Shown: one piece after another, positions 24,485-31,689 of the stretch
Numbering within the stretch: position 1 is the first letter of the stretch
Layout: the number at the start of each line of letters is the position of its first letter
DNA from: Chitinophagaceae bacterium
GTDB lineage: Bacteria; Bacteroidota; Bacteroidia; Chitinophagales; Chitinophagaceae
Direction: 5' to 3'
Assembly: GCA_028288595.1 (NCBI GenBank)
Contig: JAQBNK010000025.1
Coordinates: forward strand, 1-46,380
DNA: 46,380 nt
Notes under the pieces: model-generated
What the model was told of the DNA's origin: nothing
Seen by the model: the letters and a program-made list of their open reading frames with translations, nothing else
Databases searched by the model: none
Position numbers and translations under genes: made by a program

Positions 24485-25257
24485 GCATATATGATAGCAG
24501 GCTTTACATTGGTATTGAAGAAAAACTGAAGGTCAACCGGTAATATTTCCTGTTTGTGTTCAACAATAAAATTCCAGCGTTTTTTGTACCTGTTTTTTAA
24601 GGCCAGTTTGAATCTTTCGTTGATGACGGCTTCTCCGTAGTAGCGAACCATTCTTAAAGTGCTGGCGGATTCTTCCTGGAAAAATTCTTTCACTTCTTTT
24701 TTAGTCAGCAGTGACAGTTGTCTTGAAGGATTTTTATTTTGGTTCAACAACGCCTTACGATGCATTTTTTTTCTTTCCGCGGAGAAACTCCAGATACCAA
24801 AACCCGGAGGAATTATTTCCAGCGCTGCTTCAAGGTGACAAGTATCAATGACAACATAATTATAGTCAAAGACTGAAAGGTAATCACTGGTTTGTTTTGG
24901 TAATTTGTACAGGTTATCAAGAGAAGATTTTATTTCAAAGCTTCGCGTGCTACCATTAATTGTTAAGAAATCAGCGCGGCTGCTGCCAACTTTTATTTCA
25001 AATGCAGCAATCACATTCTGGCGCCAGAAATGCCTGAATAAGTAATACTTAAGCCTTTGTTCTCCAAAACGATAGTTGATTAAGGTTTCGCTGATCAGGC
25101 GGTGAAGTTCATATTTCTCTATACCTGAGAAATCGCAGTCCGGGTATACCCGGCCCATCATTTCTTTAAAAAGAGGCGTATATCCAAGTGCATGATAATT
25201 TTTTGCAAGGAGTTTTAATTGACTGAAATCGGGGTTATAGTCCTTTAGGATATTCAT
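24481..25257 (-). CDS. sce7726 family protein, putative PD-(D/E)XK nuclease
   Basis: About 258 residues from ATG 25257 (MNILKDYNPDF); the frame is open to an ATG at 25326, adding 23 residues, and I cannot exclude it. The central region has the layout of a PD-(D/E)XK fold: FEIKVGSSRADFLTI, then TRSFEIKSSLDNL with ExK, followed by QTSDYLSVFDYNYVVIDTCH and PPGFGIWSF, which is the sce7726 signature as I remember it. An endonuclease role is inferred, not proven. It converges on the beta-protein gene with a 4-bp overlap. Palindrome site 7 lies between this gene and the small rightward gene at 25409. Confidence 0.7.
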   Translation of the reverse strand: MNILKDYNPDFSQLKLLAKNYHALGYTPLFKEMMGRVYPDCDFSGIEKYELHRLISETLINYRFGEQRLKYYLFRHFWRQNVIAAFEIKVGSSRADFLTINGSTRSFEIKSSLDNLYKLPKQTSDYLSVFDYNYVVIDTCHLEAALEIIPPGFGIWSFSAERKKMHRKALLNQNKNPSRQLSLLTKKEVKEFFQEESASTLRMVRYYGEAVINERFKLALKNRYKKRWNFIVEHKQEILPVDLQFFFNTNVKPAIIYA

Positions 25258-25353
25258 ATACGATAGATCGGTAAAAATAGAAATTCTATTAATTATTCGC
25301 TGAAATACTATGGATGAACATACCATAAAATTTTTTATAAATAACTAAATGTT

Positions 25354-25365
25354 CGTAGAACTACG
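25354..25365. promoter_or_regulatory. CGTAGAACTACG, site 7 of the recurring palindrome
   Basis: Exact motif in the reverse orientation relative to the centre (AA instead of TT). It lies between the divergent sce7726 gene (start 25257 or 25326) and the small gene at 25409, 44 bp before the latter. It is the last copy I find going right. Confidence 0.5.
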
Positions 25366-25408
25366 ATGCAAACAAAAATTATGTGTAGTACATTCTCCAA
25401 AAAATTAC

Positions 25409-25555
25409 ATGGCAAAGTCATCCAAACCCCAAAAAGTTCGAACCGTCTACCGTGATTCCGGCGATGGAAGGTTCATCAAGAAAAAAGAAGCGGAAAAAAA
25501 TCCTAAGGGAACTGAAAAGGAAAGGATTAAAATTAACCAGCCAAAGAAGAAATAA
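25409..25555 (+). CDS. small basic conserved protein (YRDSGTGRFV type)
   Basis: A 48-residue, very basic protein starting MAKSSKPQKVRTVYRDSGDG. The segment VYRDSGDGRFIKKKEAEKNP closely fits a short motif (YRDSGTGRFVT..YA..NP.TT.KE) that I know from small proteins of phages and many bacteria; the usual database label multidrug transporter is not credible for a soluble peptide of this size. It carries no membrane segment. A nucleic-acid-binding or structural role is possible from its charge. Palindrome site 7 lies 44 bp upstream, so it may belong to the same regulon as the genes of the two signalling modules. Confidence 0.6.
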   Translation: MAKSSKPQKVRTVYRDSGDGRFIKKKEAEKNPKGTEKERIKINQPKKK

Positions 25556-25691
25556 AAACCTGCAGAAATTAGCTCCTAACGGACGCATTGAAGAATCGAA
25601 GCAGTTATATAAACTGCATTTTGAAAAGAATATATTGGTTTCGCGAAGTGTTGCAAATGCCAAAAATACAGGACATAGTGCAAGCCGATGA
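25452..25691 (+). CDS. possible small gene or remnant overlapping the previous one
   Basis: A frame open over 79 codons whose last 45 residues look like real protein (KNLQKLAPNGRIEESKQLYK, then HFEKNILVSRSVANAKNTGH). The first third overlaps the YRDSGDG gene in another frame and is Lys/Arg-rich only because that gene is. The real coding part, if any, probably begins after 25555 and lacks a clear start. I do not recognise the family. The remainder of the spacer to 25834 is AT-rich and featureless. Confidence 0.3.
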   Translation: MIPAMEGSSRKKKRKKILRELKRKGLKLTSQRRNKNLQKLAPNGRIEESKQLYKLHFEKNILVSRSVANAKNTGHSASR

Positions 25692-25834
25692 AGTGTCGTT
25701 AACTTACGAATAAAGGAATTGCGAAGGTGTTTATTAAGTAAATAAATTATTAAGCTAAAAGTTCAGGATTTAGAAACCAAATTATAGAAAACAAAATTCA
25801 TTTTTTTATTAATTGCGAACTTTAAAAATCAAGT

Positions 25835-26536
25835 ATGCCTACAGGAAAACAGTTACTTCAACTTGCTAACCAGCACAAAGGTGAAAAGTATGTCTTTGGA
25901 ACGCTTGTTCCAAAAAACGCAAGCCAGTGGAAAGGTCCCTGGGACTGCGCTGAGTTTGTAAGCTGGGTGGTTTATCAGTTGTCAACCCAGTTATACGGTT
26001 GCGTGAATGATAACGGTAACCCAGCGAGTGCTGACTCTTATACCGGCTATTGGAAAAGAGATGCTGATCAACTTGGAAAAATCATCACTGTTGAAGAAGC
26101 AGCACAGACTCAAGGTGCAGCAATACTCAGATGCGCGGCAAACGGTGTAATTGGGCATATTGTTATAAGTGATGGAAAGGGAGGGACTATAGAAGCTAAT
26201 AGTACCAGGACCGGGGTTATCAATTCTGTTGTGAGCAGAAGAAGGTGGGACATTGGAGTGCTAATCCCATGGATAGACTATACAACAAAAGATATGGTAG
26301 AAATAGCAGATCCAACTGAAGCTATTTATCGCTTCACCACCCCTTTAATGCACGGACCAAAAATCAAAAAGATACAATCCGCATTGAAGGGTCTCGGTTA
26401 TCACCCGGGTAAGATTGATGGATATTATGGGTCACAAACATTTACTGCTGTTAAAAGTTTGCAGGTAAAAAAGGGTCTGGTGGCTGATGGCGAAGTAGGA
26501 CATAAAACTGCAAAGGTGCTGGGGTTAGATCTCTAA
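25835..26536 (+). CDS. NlpC/P60-like hydrolase with peptidoglycan-binding domain
   Basis: A 233-residue protein with two domains. Residues 1-140 are a Cys-His hydrolase of the NlpC/P60-CHAP type: nucleophile in WDCAEFVSWVVY (C about 38) and the His strand VIGHIVISDGKGGTIEA. Residues 170-230 are a PG_binding_1 repeat (PKIKKIQSALKGLGYHPGKI, YGSQTFTAVKSLQVKKGLVA). Together these bind and cut peptidoglycan peptides. There is no signal peptide, which points to release by lysis, a dedicated secretion device or a phage-like role rather than general export. It stands alone, 180 bp before the membrane/pYEATS pair. Confidence 0.85.
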   Translation: MPTGKQLLQLANQHKGEKYVFGTLVPKNASQWKGPWDCAEFVSWVVYQLSTQLYGCVNDNGNPASADSYTGYWKRDADQLGKIITVEEAAQTQGAAILRCAANGVIGHIVISDGKGGTIEANSTRTGVINSVVSRRRWDIGVLIPWIDYTTKDMVEIADPTEAIYRFTTPLMHGPKIKKIQSALKGLGYHPGKIDGYYGSQTFTAVKSLQVKKGLVADGEVGHKTAKVLGLDL

Positions 26537-26715
26537 TATTTTTCTTTTCATGTTTCATCTATCAAAACAAAAGTTACAAGCTTATTGCCTATAAATAGTT
26601 TAATCATGCTAAAACAGCTCACACAATTTTGAGGAAAATTTTTTCACACTGCCGTTAATTGCATTTTCGAAATTCAGTTCTTATTTTACCAGACGTAAGA
26701 AACATTAAACAGCTT

Positions 26716-27330
26716 ATGAATACTTTTATCCAAATTATTTTCCCCGTATTTGGATTATTAATGATAGTGTTTGCCCTCGGCGCTTTCTTTTTTTCATATG
26801 GAAACAGGATCAAAGAATCCATCCAGCGATTTGACTTCCTGGGAATTAAACTCGAAATATCCGTTATTACGGCCATTATAATTGGAGGCATGATGTTCTG
26901 CGGTATCGGTATTTATGTAAACGAATATGGCTTTAAGGGCAAATACGAGAAAGAAAAAAACAACCAGCAACTGATTACGGATCTCAAAAGAGCGCTTCAG
27001 GATAAAGATGATATTATTAATTCCTTTAAAAGCCAGACGATCACTTATCATCTCGCCCTTGAAGACCTTGATGAAGGAACGCCGCCACCCTCCCCGAAGT
27101 CATTAATCTGTGTTTACCGGAAATACTGGAGTTCCGATGACAGTACAATCTATAATGTGCTGCCATCAGTAAACGGTTATAAGGTGACCTTTCAAAATCT
27201 CTCTTTCCAGGAGTTTGCGGATGCTTCGCCAAGTTTATATTTATATGATAACAGCACAAAGAAAAAATGGGCTTGCCATTCTTTTAATCCACTTACTCCT
27301 ATTTTAACTCTAAAGCCAATACGTAACTAG
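26716..27330 (+). CDS. two-TM membrane protein preceding the pYEATS-like gene
   Basis: About 204 residues from ATG 26716 (MNTFIQIIFPVFGLLMIVF); a longer frame from 26659 adds unlikely residues. Membrane segments at about 6-28 and 48-70, then a coiled-coil linker (KYEKEKNNQQLITDLKRALQDKDDII) and a C-terminal strand-rich domain of about 90 residues (GYKVTFQNLSFQEFADAS). The family is not known to me. It ends 3 bp before the next gene, so the two are translated together; a membrane anchor with a periplasmic or cytoplasmic sensory end working with the pYEATS-like protein is a reasonable guess. Confidence 0.6.
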   Translation: MNTFIQIIFPVFGLLMIVFALGAFFFSYGNRIKESIQRFDFLGIKLEISVITAIIIGGMMFCGIGIYVNEYGFKGKYEKEKNNQQLITDLKRALQDKDDIINSFKSQTITYHLALEDLDEGTPPPSPKSLICVYRKYWSSDDSTIYNVLPSVNGYKVTFQNLSFQEFADASPSLYLYDNSTKKKWACHSFNPLTPILTLKPIRN

Positions 27331-27333
27331 ACA

Positions 27334-27720
27334 ATGAAGATCATTGTATTCATATTCCTGTTCCTGATGCCAGGTATGCATGGTAAAGCGCAGAGCCATC
27401 ATTTTGACAATGAGTTTGCAAAGTTCCGGAGCAGGAGTGATTACTACAACTGGAAGATATTTTTGATTGCAGACCCCGTCTTTCTTGCCTCGATAAAGCA
27501 GGTAGAATATTACCTGGATCCGTCATTTAGAAATTCGACGCGCATCATTACTGCCAACAATAATAACCCAAATTTTACGCTATGCTGTAATGGATGGGGT
27601 GAATTTACCCTAAGAATAAAAATCGTTTTTAAAGAGAACAGAAGAGTGTTAAACGAAGTATATAACCTGGATCTTCATTCTGTTAATAAGAAAAGCCCCA
27701 GCTATAACTGCATTTTCTAA
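27334..27720 (+). CDS. exported pYEATS-like domain protein
   Basis: A 128-residue protein with a signal peptide (IIVFIFLFLMPGMHGKAQS). The mature part fits the prokaryotic YEATS domain as I know it: WKIFLIADPVFLASIKQVEY, then YLDPSFRNSTR, then FTLCCNGWGEFTLRIKIVF, i.e. the pattern V.Y.LDPSF followed by F.L...GWGEF...I.I. pYEATS domains are immunoglobulin-like and have been noted next to membrane and conflict-system genes; their ligand is not established to my knowledge. Export of such a domain is unusual. It is coupled to the membrane protein upstream (3-bp gap). Confidence 0.65.
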   Translation: MKIIVFIFLFLMPGMHGKAQSHHFDNEFAKFRSRSDYYNWKIFLIADPVFLASIKQVEYYLDPSFRNSTRIITANNNNPNFTLCCNGWGEFTLRIKIVFKENRRVLNEVYNLDLHSVNKKSPSYNCIF

Positions 27721-27780
27721 AATCTGTTTGCAATCGCCCGAACATAGCGATTTAGTATCCCATTTAAATCTGACCCAAAC

Positions 27781-27966
27781 ATCGCCATTATATAACCCGG
27801 ACTTAATTCCGAATACTACCATCCCTGCTGTGCCGCGCACACCGATCTTTTCAAGGATGCGAGCGCGGTAAGACTCAACTGTTCTAAATGAGACCTGGAT
27901 TATTTTGAGATGGGGAAATAGGTTTTATCATTATCATTCTGACTAAAAGAAAGCAATTTTATTTCA
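27781..27966 (-). pseudogene. fragment of a LuxR-type response regulator related to module 2
   Basis: On the minus strand this stretch encodes IQVSFRTVESYRARILEKIG followed by VRGTAGMVVFGIKSGLYNGD, almost identical to the end of the module 2 regulator (FRTVESYRARILEKIGVRGT, AGIVVFGIKSGIYGGDNN). The DNA at 27790-27900 is also visibly similar to 13650-13765. Upstream, separated by a deletion and a stop codon, KLLSFSQNDNDKTYFPIS may correspond to the interdomain linker of the same gene. The receiver domain is gone. It is the remnant of a further copy of this regulator family. Confidence 0.8.
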
Positions 27967-28304
27967 GACTACAAAAGTGAGATTTTCAACGTCAGCATGA
28001 TTGAAGGTATAATCAGATTGAATGCACTATAACCAAAGAAATAGTTTTTAAGCATATCACAATCGCGAAGACCTGGGTTTTTATTTTTATCACAGTCTGA
28101 AAATTTAAGAAATAGGGCAAATGATTCTCACTATTGATACTATTTATTTTCGGGAAAAAACTTAACAAAATTGGTTAAGAAATTTTACTTGCATGAGAAC
28201 GTTCATTGAAATGTCCCCTGAAAAAATTATCTGATGGGCTAATAATCATTCCCGTGGATGGTGCGGGCGCTATGATTGCTGTGGCAGATGTGAGTTTGAC
28301 GATG
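27967..28304. other. spacer with decayed sequence
   Basis: No intact gene. It contains a repeat copy (28038-28087) of the region just downstream of the small secreted protein gene at 43204, and a short frame of coding character without a start near 28205-28310 (+) reading KCPLKKLSDGLIIIPVDGAG. Both look like debris of former genes. Confidence 0.35.
28038..28087 (+). repeat. copy of the 3' flank of the 43204-43623 gene
   Basis: Twenty-seven bases at 28038-28064 are identical to 43629-43655 (start GAAATAGTTTTTAAGCATAT), and the similarity continues through AAGACCTGGGTTTTTAT against AAGACCCGGGTTTTTAC. At 43 kb this sequence includes a terminator hairpin; here the second arm is lost. It shows that a further copy of that gene once stood here. 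Confidence 0.7.
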
Positions 28305-28930
28305 CTAAGGTAAGTCCTGAATAAACTCTCTGCTTGCTTCTATAAAGTCAGGCAGTTTAGCTAACGGGCTAAAATAATAGGTATCCTGAGCTGGATATGT
28401 ACTATTTATACCAGCGTCCTGCATAAGGTCAACCCGATCAACCGCTGAAGATTATTAATGAACCTGTCTGTTAATAAACCAGAATTATGGGCATATAAAT
28501 GCCTGTACAACATCAACTCCTGTATTTTAGAATAGTGTTGATTTGTATCTAAATCATAATTAGTCTGTCTTAGAAACAGATCAGCAACATTTTTATTTGT
28601 CCAAGGGAAAACCCGTTGAAAAATATTTTGATCAACGTTCTGATCACTTTGTAAGTCGACAAGAGTTGAGTATCCTTTTGTTTCCATATAAAAGTACTTC
28701 AAGCACAATTCTATTTCTGTTCCCAACCTGACAAAGGTTGCCATATCATGAAATTTATCACTGAGACTAGCTGTCCAATAATCATAATAGGTATTCGCAC
28801 CATTGCACTGTGATTTTCCGAAGTCTGTTAAAACCTGATTTTTCAAAGCGGAATCGAGTAATGGTCTTAAATAAAAGTGTGTTTCCGCAACCCGATTAAT
28901 GCTCTTAAGAATATTTTCTTTTGCGCTCAT
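28305..28930 (-). CDS. HEPN-domain protein, frameshifted near its 3' end
   Basis: The uninterrupted frame starts at ATG 28930 and stops at 28406 (174 residues). Helical throughout, with the HEPN signature at 139-150 (LMLYRHLYAHNS): R143-x4-H148, the catalytic pair of HEPN ribonucleases. After QRLIG the frame breaks; in the next frame the sequence goes on sensibly as VDLMQDAGINSTYPAQDTYY, FSPLAKLPDFIEASREFIQD and stops at 28305. One extra G in the GGG run (CCC at 28433-28435 on the plus strand) would restore a protein of about 208 residues. The change may be real or a sequence error. The trypsin-like protease gene lies 87 bp upstream on the same strand. Confidence 0.75.
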
Positions 28931-29016
28931 TTAATTTTAAGATTAATACTGGTTCTTGCTTGGGATTATTATCCCATACAATGAACATGATTGTTTAATA
29001 CAGATAAAAGGAAAAC

Positions 29017-29889
29017 TTAAAAAGTAATGTGGTTGTCTTGTAAGAACTCTTTAATCTGATCAACATGAATGCAATGCCCAACATGAAGAAAGGGCGAATC
29101 TGATATCCTTTCTTTATTTCCCTGGTCATTAGTAATTTCAAAATTCTTTATATCAAAACCTAAGTGTAAATGATTCGTTGCGTATTGAAGTCCGTATACC
29201 AAACCATCTTCATCAAACAAGGGACCACCACTTTGCCCTTTCAAGCCAGGAGTGCTCATTTCTATACCTGTTATCAATTCATTGGTGCCTAAAAACCTCG
29301 TTATTATCCCATCCAAAGGAAATGACGGCGAAGATTTAACCCCTTCTTCAGTCCATTCAAGTTCGTCATTGTCGTCGTTGTGTTTGTAATTATTGAATTC
29401 AGGAAACGGAAATCCGTATCTACACAGTGATTTTCCTTGTTTTATTTTATTTGGATCATTTATAAAAGTTGCGTGCGAGTTATATTGTTTTTGTGTCAAA
29501 TCATTAAAGATCAAAATTGCAAGATCTAAAGCCGGATGAGTATGACAAGTAATACCGGTAAATATTCCAACATTCAGAAACCTAATTTTTACTGAAACAG
29601 TTGTATTTTTTTTCAACTTATACCTGGCTTCGAGTCCCTGCAGTGCAGCCCTATATTTTTTCCCACGTGGAATAGCATTCCTTTCAATCTTAAACTTGTT
29701 AAAGGCAACATTAATGGCATCAGCACTCATAATTAATTCTGCGACATGCTTGCAAGTAACCGCAACACCATCGTCATTAACAAAAAACATGGTCGAAGTG
29801 CCTGGGGTTATTGTACCTCCGTATGCGTGGGAGATGATATGGATAGGAGCAGTAAATCTGCTAATTTTTTCAATAGCTTTTACAAACAT
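29017..29889 (-). CDS. trypsin-like serine protease (HtrA/S1 fold), no signal peptide
   Basis: A 290-residue protein from ATG 29889 (MFVKAIEKISRF); a longer frame to 29922 would overlap the preceding small gene. All triad residues are visible: H48 (AVTCKHVAEL), D122 (HPALDLAILIF) and S220 (GLKGQSGGPLFDEDG). The fold is that of trypsin-like peptidases such as the DegP core, but there is no PDZ domain, no membrane segment and no signal peptide, so it should act in the cytoplasm. Stand-alone proteases of this type appear in conflict systems next to toxic effectors. The downstream HEPN gene (87 bp) is a natural candidate for its partner or substrate. Confidence 0.85.
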   Translation of the reverse strand: MFVKAIEKISRFTAPIHIISHAYGGTITPGTSTMFFVNDDGVAVTCKHVAELIMSADAINVAFNKFKIERNAIPRGKKYRAALQGLEARYKLKKNTTVSVKIRFLNVGIFTGITCHTHPALDLAILIFNDLTQKQYNSHATFINDPNKIKQGKSLCRYGFPFPEFNNYKHNDDNDELEWTEEGVKSSPSFPLDGIITRFLGTNELITGIEMSTPGLKGQSGGPLFDEDGLVYGLQYATNHLHLGFDIKNFEITNDQGNKERISDSPFLHVGHCIHVDQIKEFLQDNHITF

Positions 29890-29899
29890 AAAATTGAGT

Positions 29900-30106
29900 T
29901 TAAGGCAGTGGAATAATCCCACCGAATTGTTTAATACGAAACCCTTTAATTAAAAGATGTATTAGTTGATCTTTTGAAATTCTTTGCTCCTGACACGAGC
30001 TTGCGCCATTGCCAGGGTGCAGTTTAATTTTAGTTGTTATTGTTTTTATTTCGTCTTCGGGGTGTATCAAGACTGCAATAATGATAAGAAGAAATAATGT
30101 CCTCAT
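29900..30106 (-). CDS. small putative exported peptide upstream of the protease
   Basis: A 68-residue frame from ATG 30106 (MRTLFLLIIIAVLIHPEDEI): a hydrophobic start, then a short polar region with one Cys (GNGASSCQEQRISKDQ) and a C-terminal amphipathic segment (LIHLLIKGFRIKQFGG). It ends 10 bp before the protease start on the same strand and so could lead that operon. No family recognised; it could also be a chance frame. Confidence 0.35.
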   Translation of the reverse strand: MRTLFLLIIIAVLIHPEDEIKTITTKIKLHPGNGASSCQEQRISKDQLIHLLIKGFRIKQFGGIIPLP

Positions 30107-30564
30107 ATTTGTCAATTAAGTTGCCAACATAGTAATCTACATCGATAATAATATTCCTCATAAATTAGAGTTGACCAGTTACGGTTGAAATTAGTTTACT
30201 AGTGTTTCAAAAGGAATATAATCTTTTTAATGTTTCAAGAAGCACCATGCTGCAAAGCCATAGGTGAGAGGTGGTACCTTTATTTTGACCAGGCTGGAGT
30301 TTTTACCCTGCTACCGGGCTTCCCATTCCACTTTTCGCTTTCAATAATTCATCACCTCATTAGTATCTACTCATTTTCTCGCATAGCATTTATTGGGGAG
30401 CTGGCAGGCATAGACTCTCCCATCCTTGTTGCAACAACTTGTTAGATCATGAATGTAGAACCTTGATCGAATTTTCCAAGAATTTGCTTTCCGCCAAATT
30501 TATATTCTTGTTGTAACGAAAAGAAACCTTCATTAGTAGTGCTTCATTTTTTTAGTCTTAACGA
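30107..30564. other. spacer without a recognisable gene
   Basis: About 460 bp. An open frame at 30230-30445 (+) is rich in aromatic and Cys residues without a repeating structural pattern, and the reverse strand shows only short stretches broken by stops. I see no terminator hairpin. Probably decayed sequence or the promoter region of the protease operon near its left end. Confidence 0.3.
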
Positions 30565-31006
30565 TCAATTTAATAGCTTAATTGAAAAGTCATTTGCGCT
30601 AACCAGGTATCTGCCAACCTTTCTTTTGCTGCTTATACCGTACACAAGTTCAACGATGACGCTACTTCTACTTGCAGCGACTATTGTAAAACTGGCAGGA
30701 TCGTATACAGGCCCGAGATCAAAAACTTTATATTGTTGCTCTTCATCTCCCCGCTTGCATAATGACCATATATATACGGTTGGAGATTTCATGTGTTCCC
30801 GGACTTTTAATAGTATCGTCGGGAAATCCCACTTTATATAATTTCACAGCAATTTCACCGGCGAAAAATTCCTTTGTTTGTTCAATAAAGGCTAAAACCT
30901 TTGCAAGATGGTTATCTGGTACAACTTTAAATTGTTGAGCAGTTACATGAGCTATTGAGCTCAGTGAAAAAAACAATATAACCAGCAAATAAAACTTCTT
31001 ATTCAT
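30565..31006 (-). pseudogene. secreted protein gene split by a frameshift
   Basis: The first frame starts at ATG 31006 with a clear signal peptide (MNKKFYLLVILFFSLSSIAH, ending near TAQ) and runs to VGFPDDTIK. From there the sequence continues sensibly only in the next frame: VREHMKSPTVYIWSLCKRGD, then EEQQYKVFDLGPVYDPASFT and a stop at 30565. The switch falls in an AAAA run (30804-30808). Restored, it is about 146 residues. Family unknown. Either the gene is broken or the base count in this run is wrong; the HEPN gene nearby shows the same kind of single-base homopolymer problem. Confidence 0.65.
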
Positions 31007-31263
31007 AATTTAATAATCATTTATTGAAAAGGAATATGATCCCGCCCAACGGTAAACGGTAATTTATATGGGAAAGAAATTGACGATGTACATTGTGCGG
31101 TTACGGTTGGCAATATCTTAGGAGATCGCATCCCTATCCAATGTTACAAAACTGCATTCATCGGGTAACAACTACCATTGGCTACCAAGCAAACTTTATT
31201 CATAAAGATGTGGATGAAGCATTGGTAATGGTTATGGGATAACTATAGTTTCTATATTACACT
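31007..31263. other. spacer with a short coding remnant
   Basis: A 39-codon stretch at about 31040-31158 (+) reads TVNGNLYGKEIDDVHCAVTV then GNILGDRIPIQCYKTAFIG, with protein-like composition but no start. I cannot name it. It probably is the end of a lost gene. Confidence 0.3.
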
Positions 31264-31689
31264 TTAATCGATAAGCCCTTGTTGGTCTTCCTCGTGGTTT
31301 TCATTTAGCTCATTGATAACTTCGTGAATACCTCCATTTAATTCTTTTAGTTTATCTATTTGCTGCTGTTTTATAAATAGCCGATGTTTCAAAGCTGTTA
31401 TCTCATTGTCTCTTTGTTTTATGAGGCTGATGAGGTTTGTATTGAGAACAGGGTTCAATGATTCAATCTTAAGAACTTCTTCTGCCTGAATGCCGCACAA
31501 AATTATATCGACTATATGTACTTCAAACCCTTTTGCAATATTTTCAACTTGCTCGTAGGTTAAGCCTGGACTTTGGCCCCGTTCAATATCCCCATAATAC
31601 GTTCTACAGAGCTTTGAAATTTTTGCAGCAGCAGTTTGTTTTAGATTTAAGCGTTCTCGCATAAGTCGTATCCTTTGCCATATAAGCAT
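31264..31689 (-). CDS. XRE-family transcriptional regulator with C-terminal coiled coil
   Basis: About 141 residues from ATG 31689 (MLIWQRIRLMRERLNLKQ); ATG 31704 is an alternative. Helix-turn-helix at about 6-60 (LNLKQTAAAKISKLCRTYYG, IERGQSPGLTYEQVENIAKG) and a C-terminal coiled coil (ISLIKQRDNEITALKHRLFI, KQQQIDKLKELNGGIHEV). The coiled coil should mediate oligomerisation or partner binding. It diverges from the peptide export operon that begins at 32053, with a 360-bp spacer, and is the obvious candidate for its regulator. Confidence 0.8.
   Translation of the reverse strand: MLIWQRIRLMRERLNLKQTAAAKISKLCRTYYGDIERGQSPGLTYEQVENIAKGFEVHIVDIILCGIQAEEVLKIESLNPVLNTNLISLIKQRDNEITALKHRLFIKQQQIDKLKELNGGIHEVINELNENHEEDQQGLID

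Noticed and set aside
30230-30445. 71-codon frame rich in aromatic residues and Cys
   Set aside because: No signal peptide, helix or strand pattern and no neighbours to support it; either strand looks decayed.
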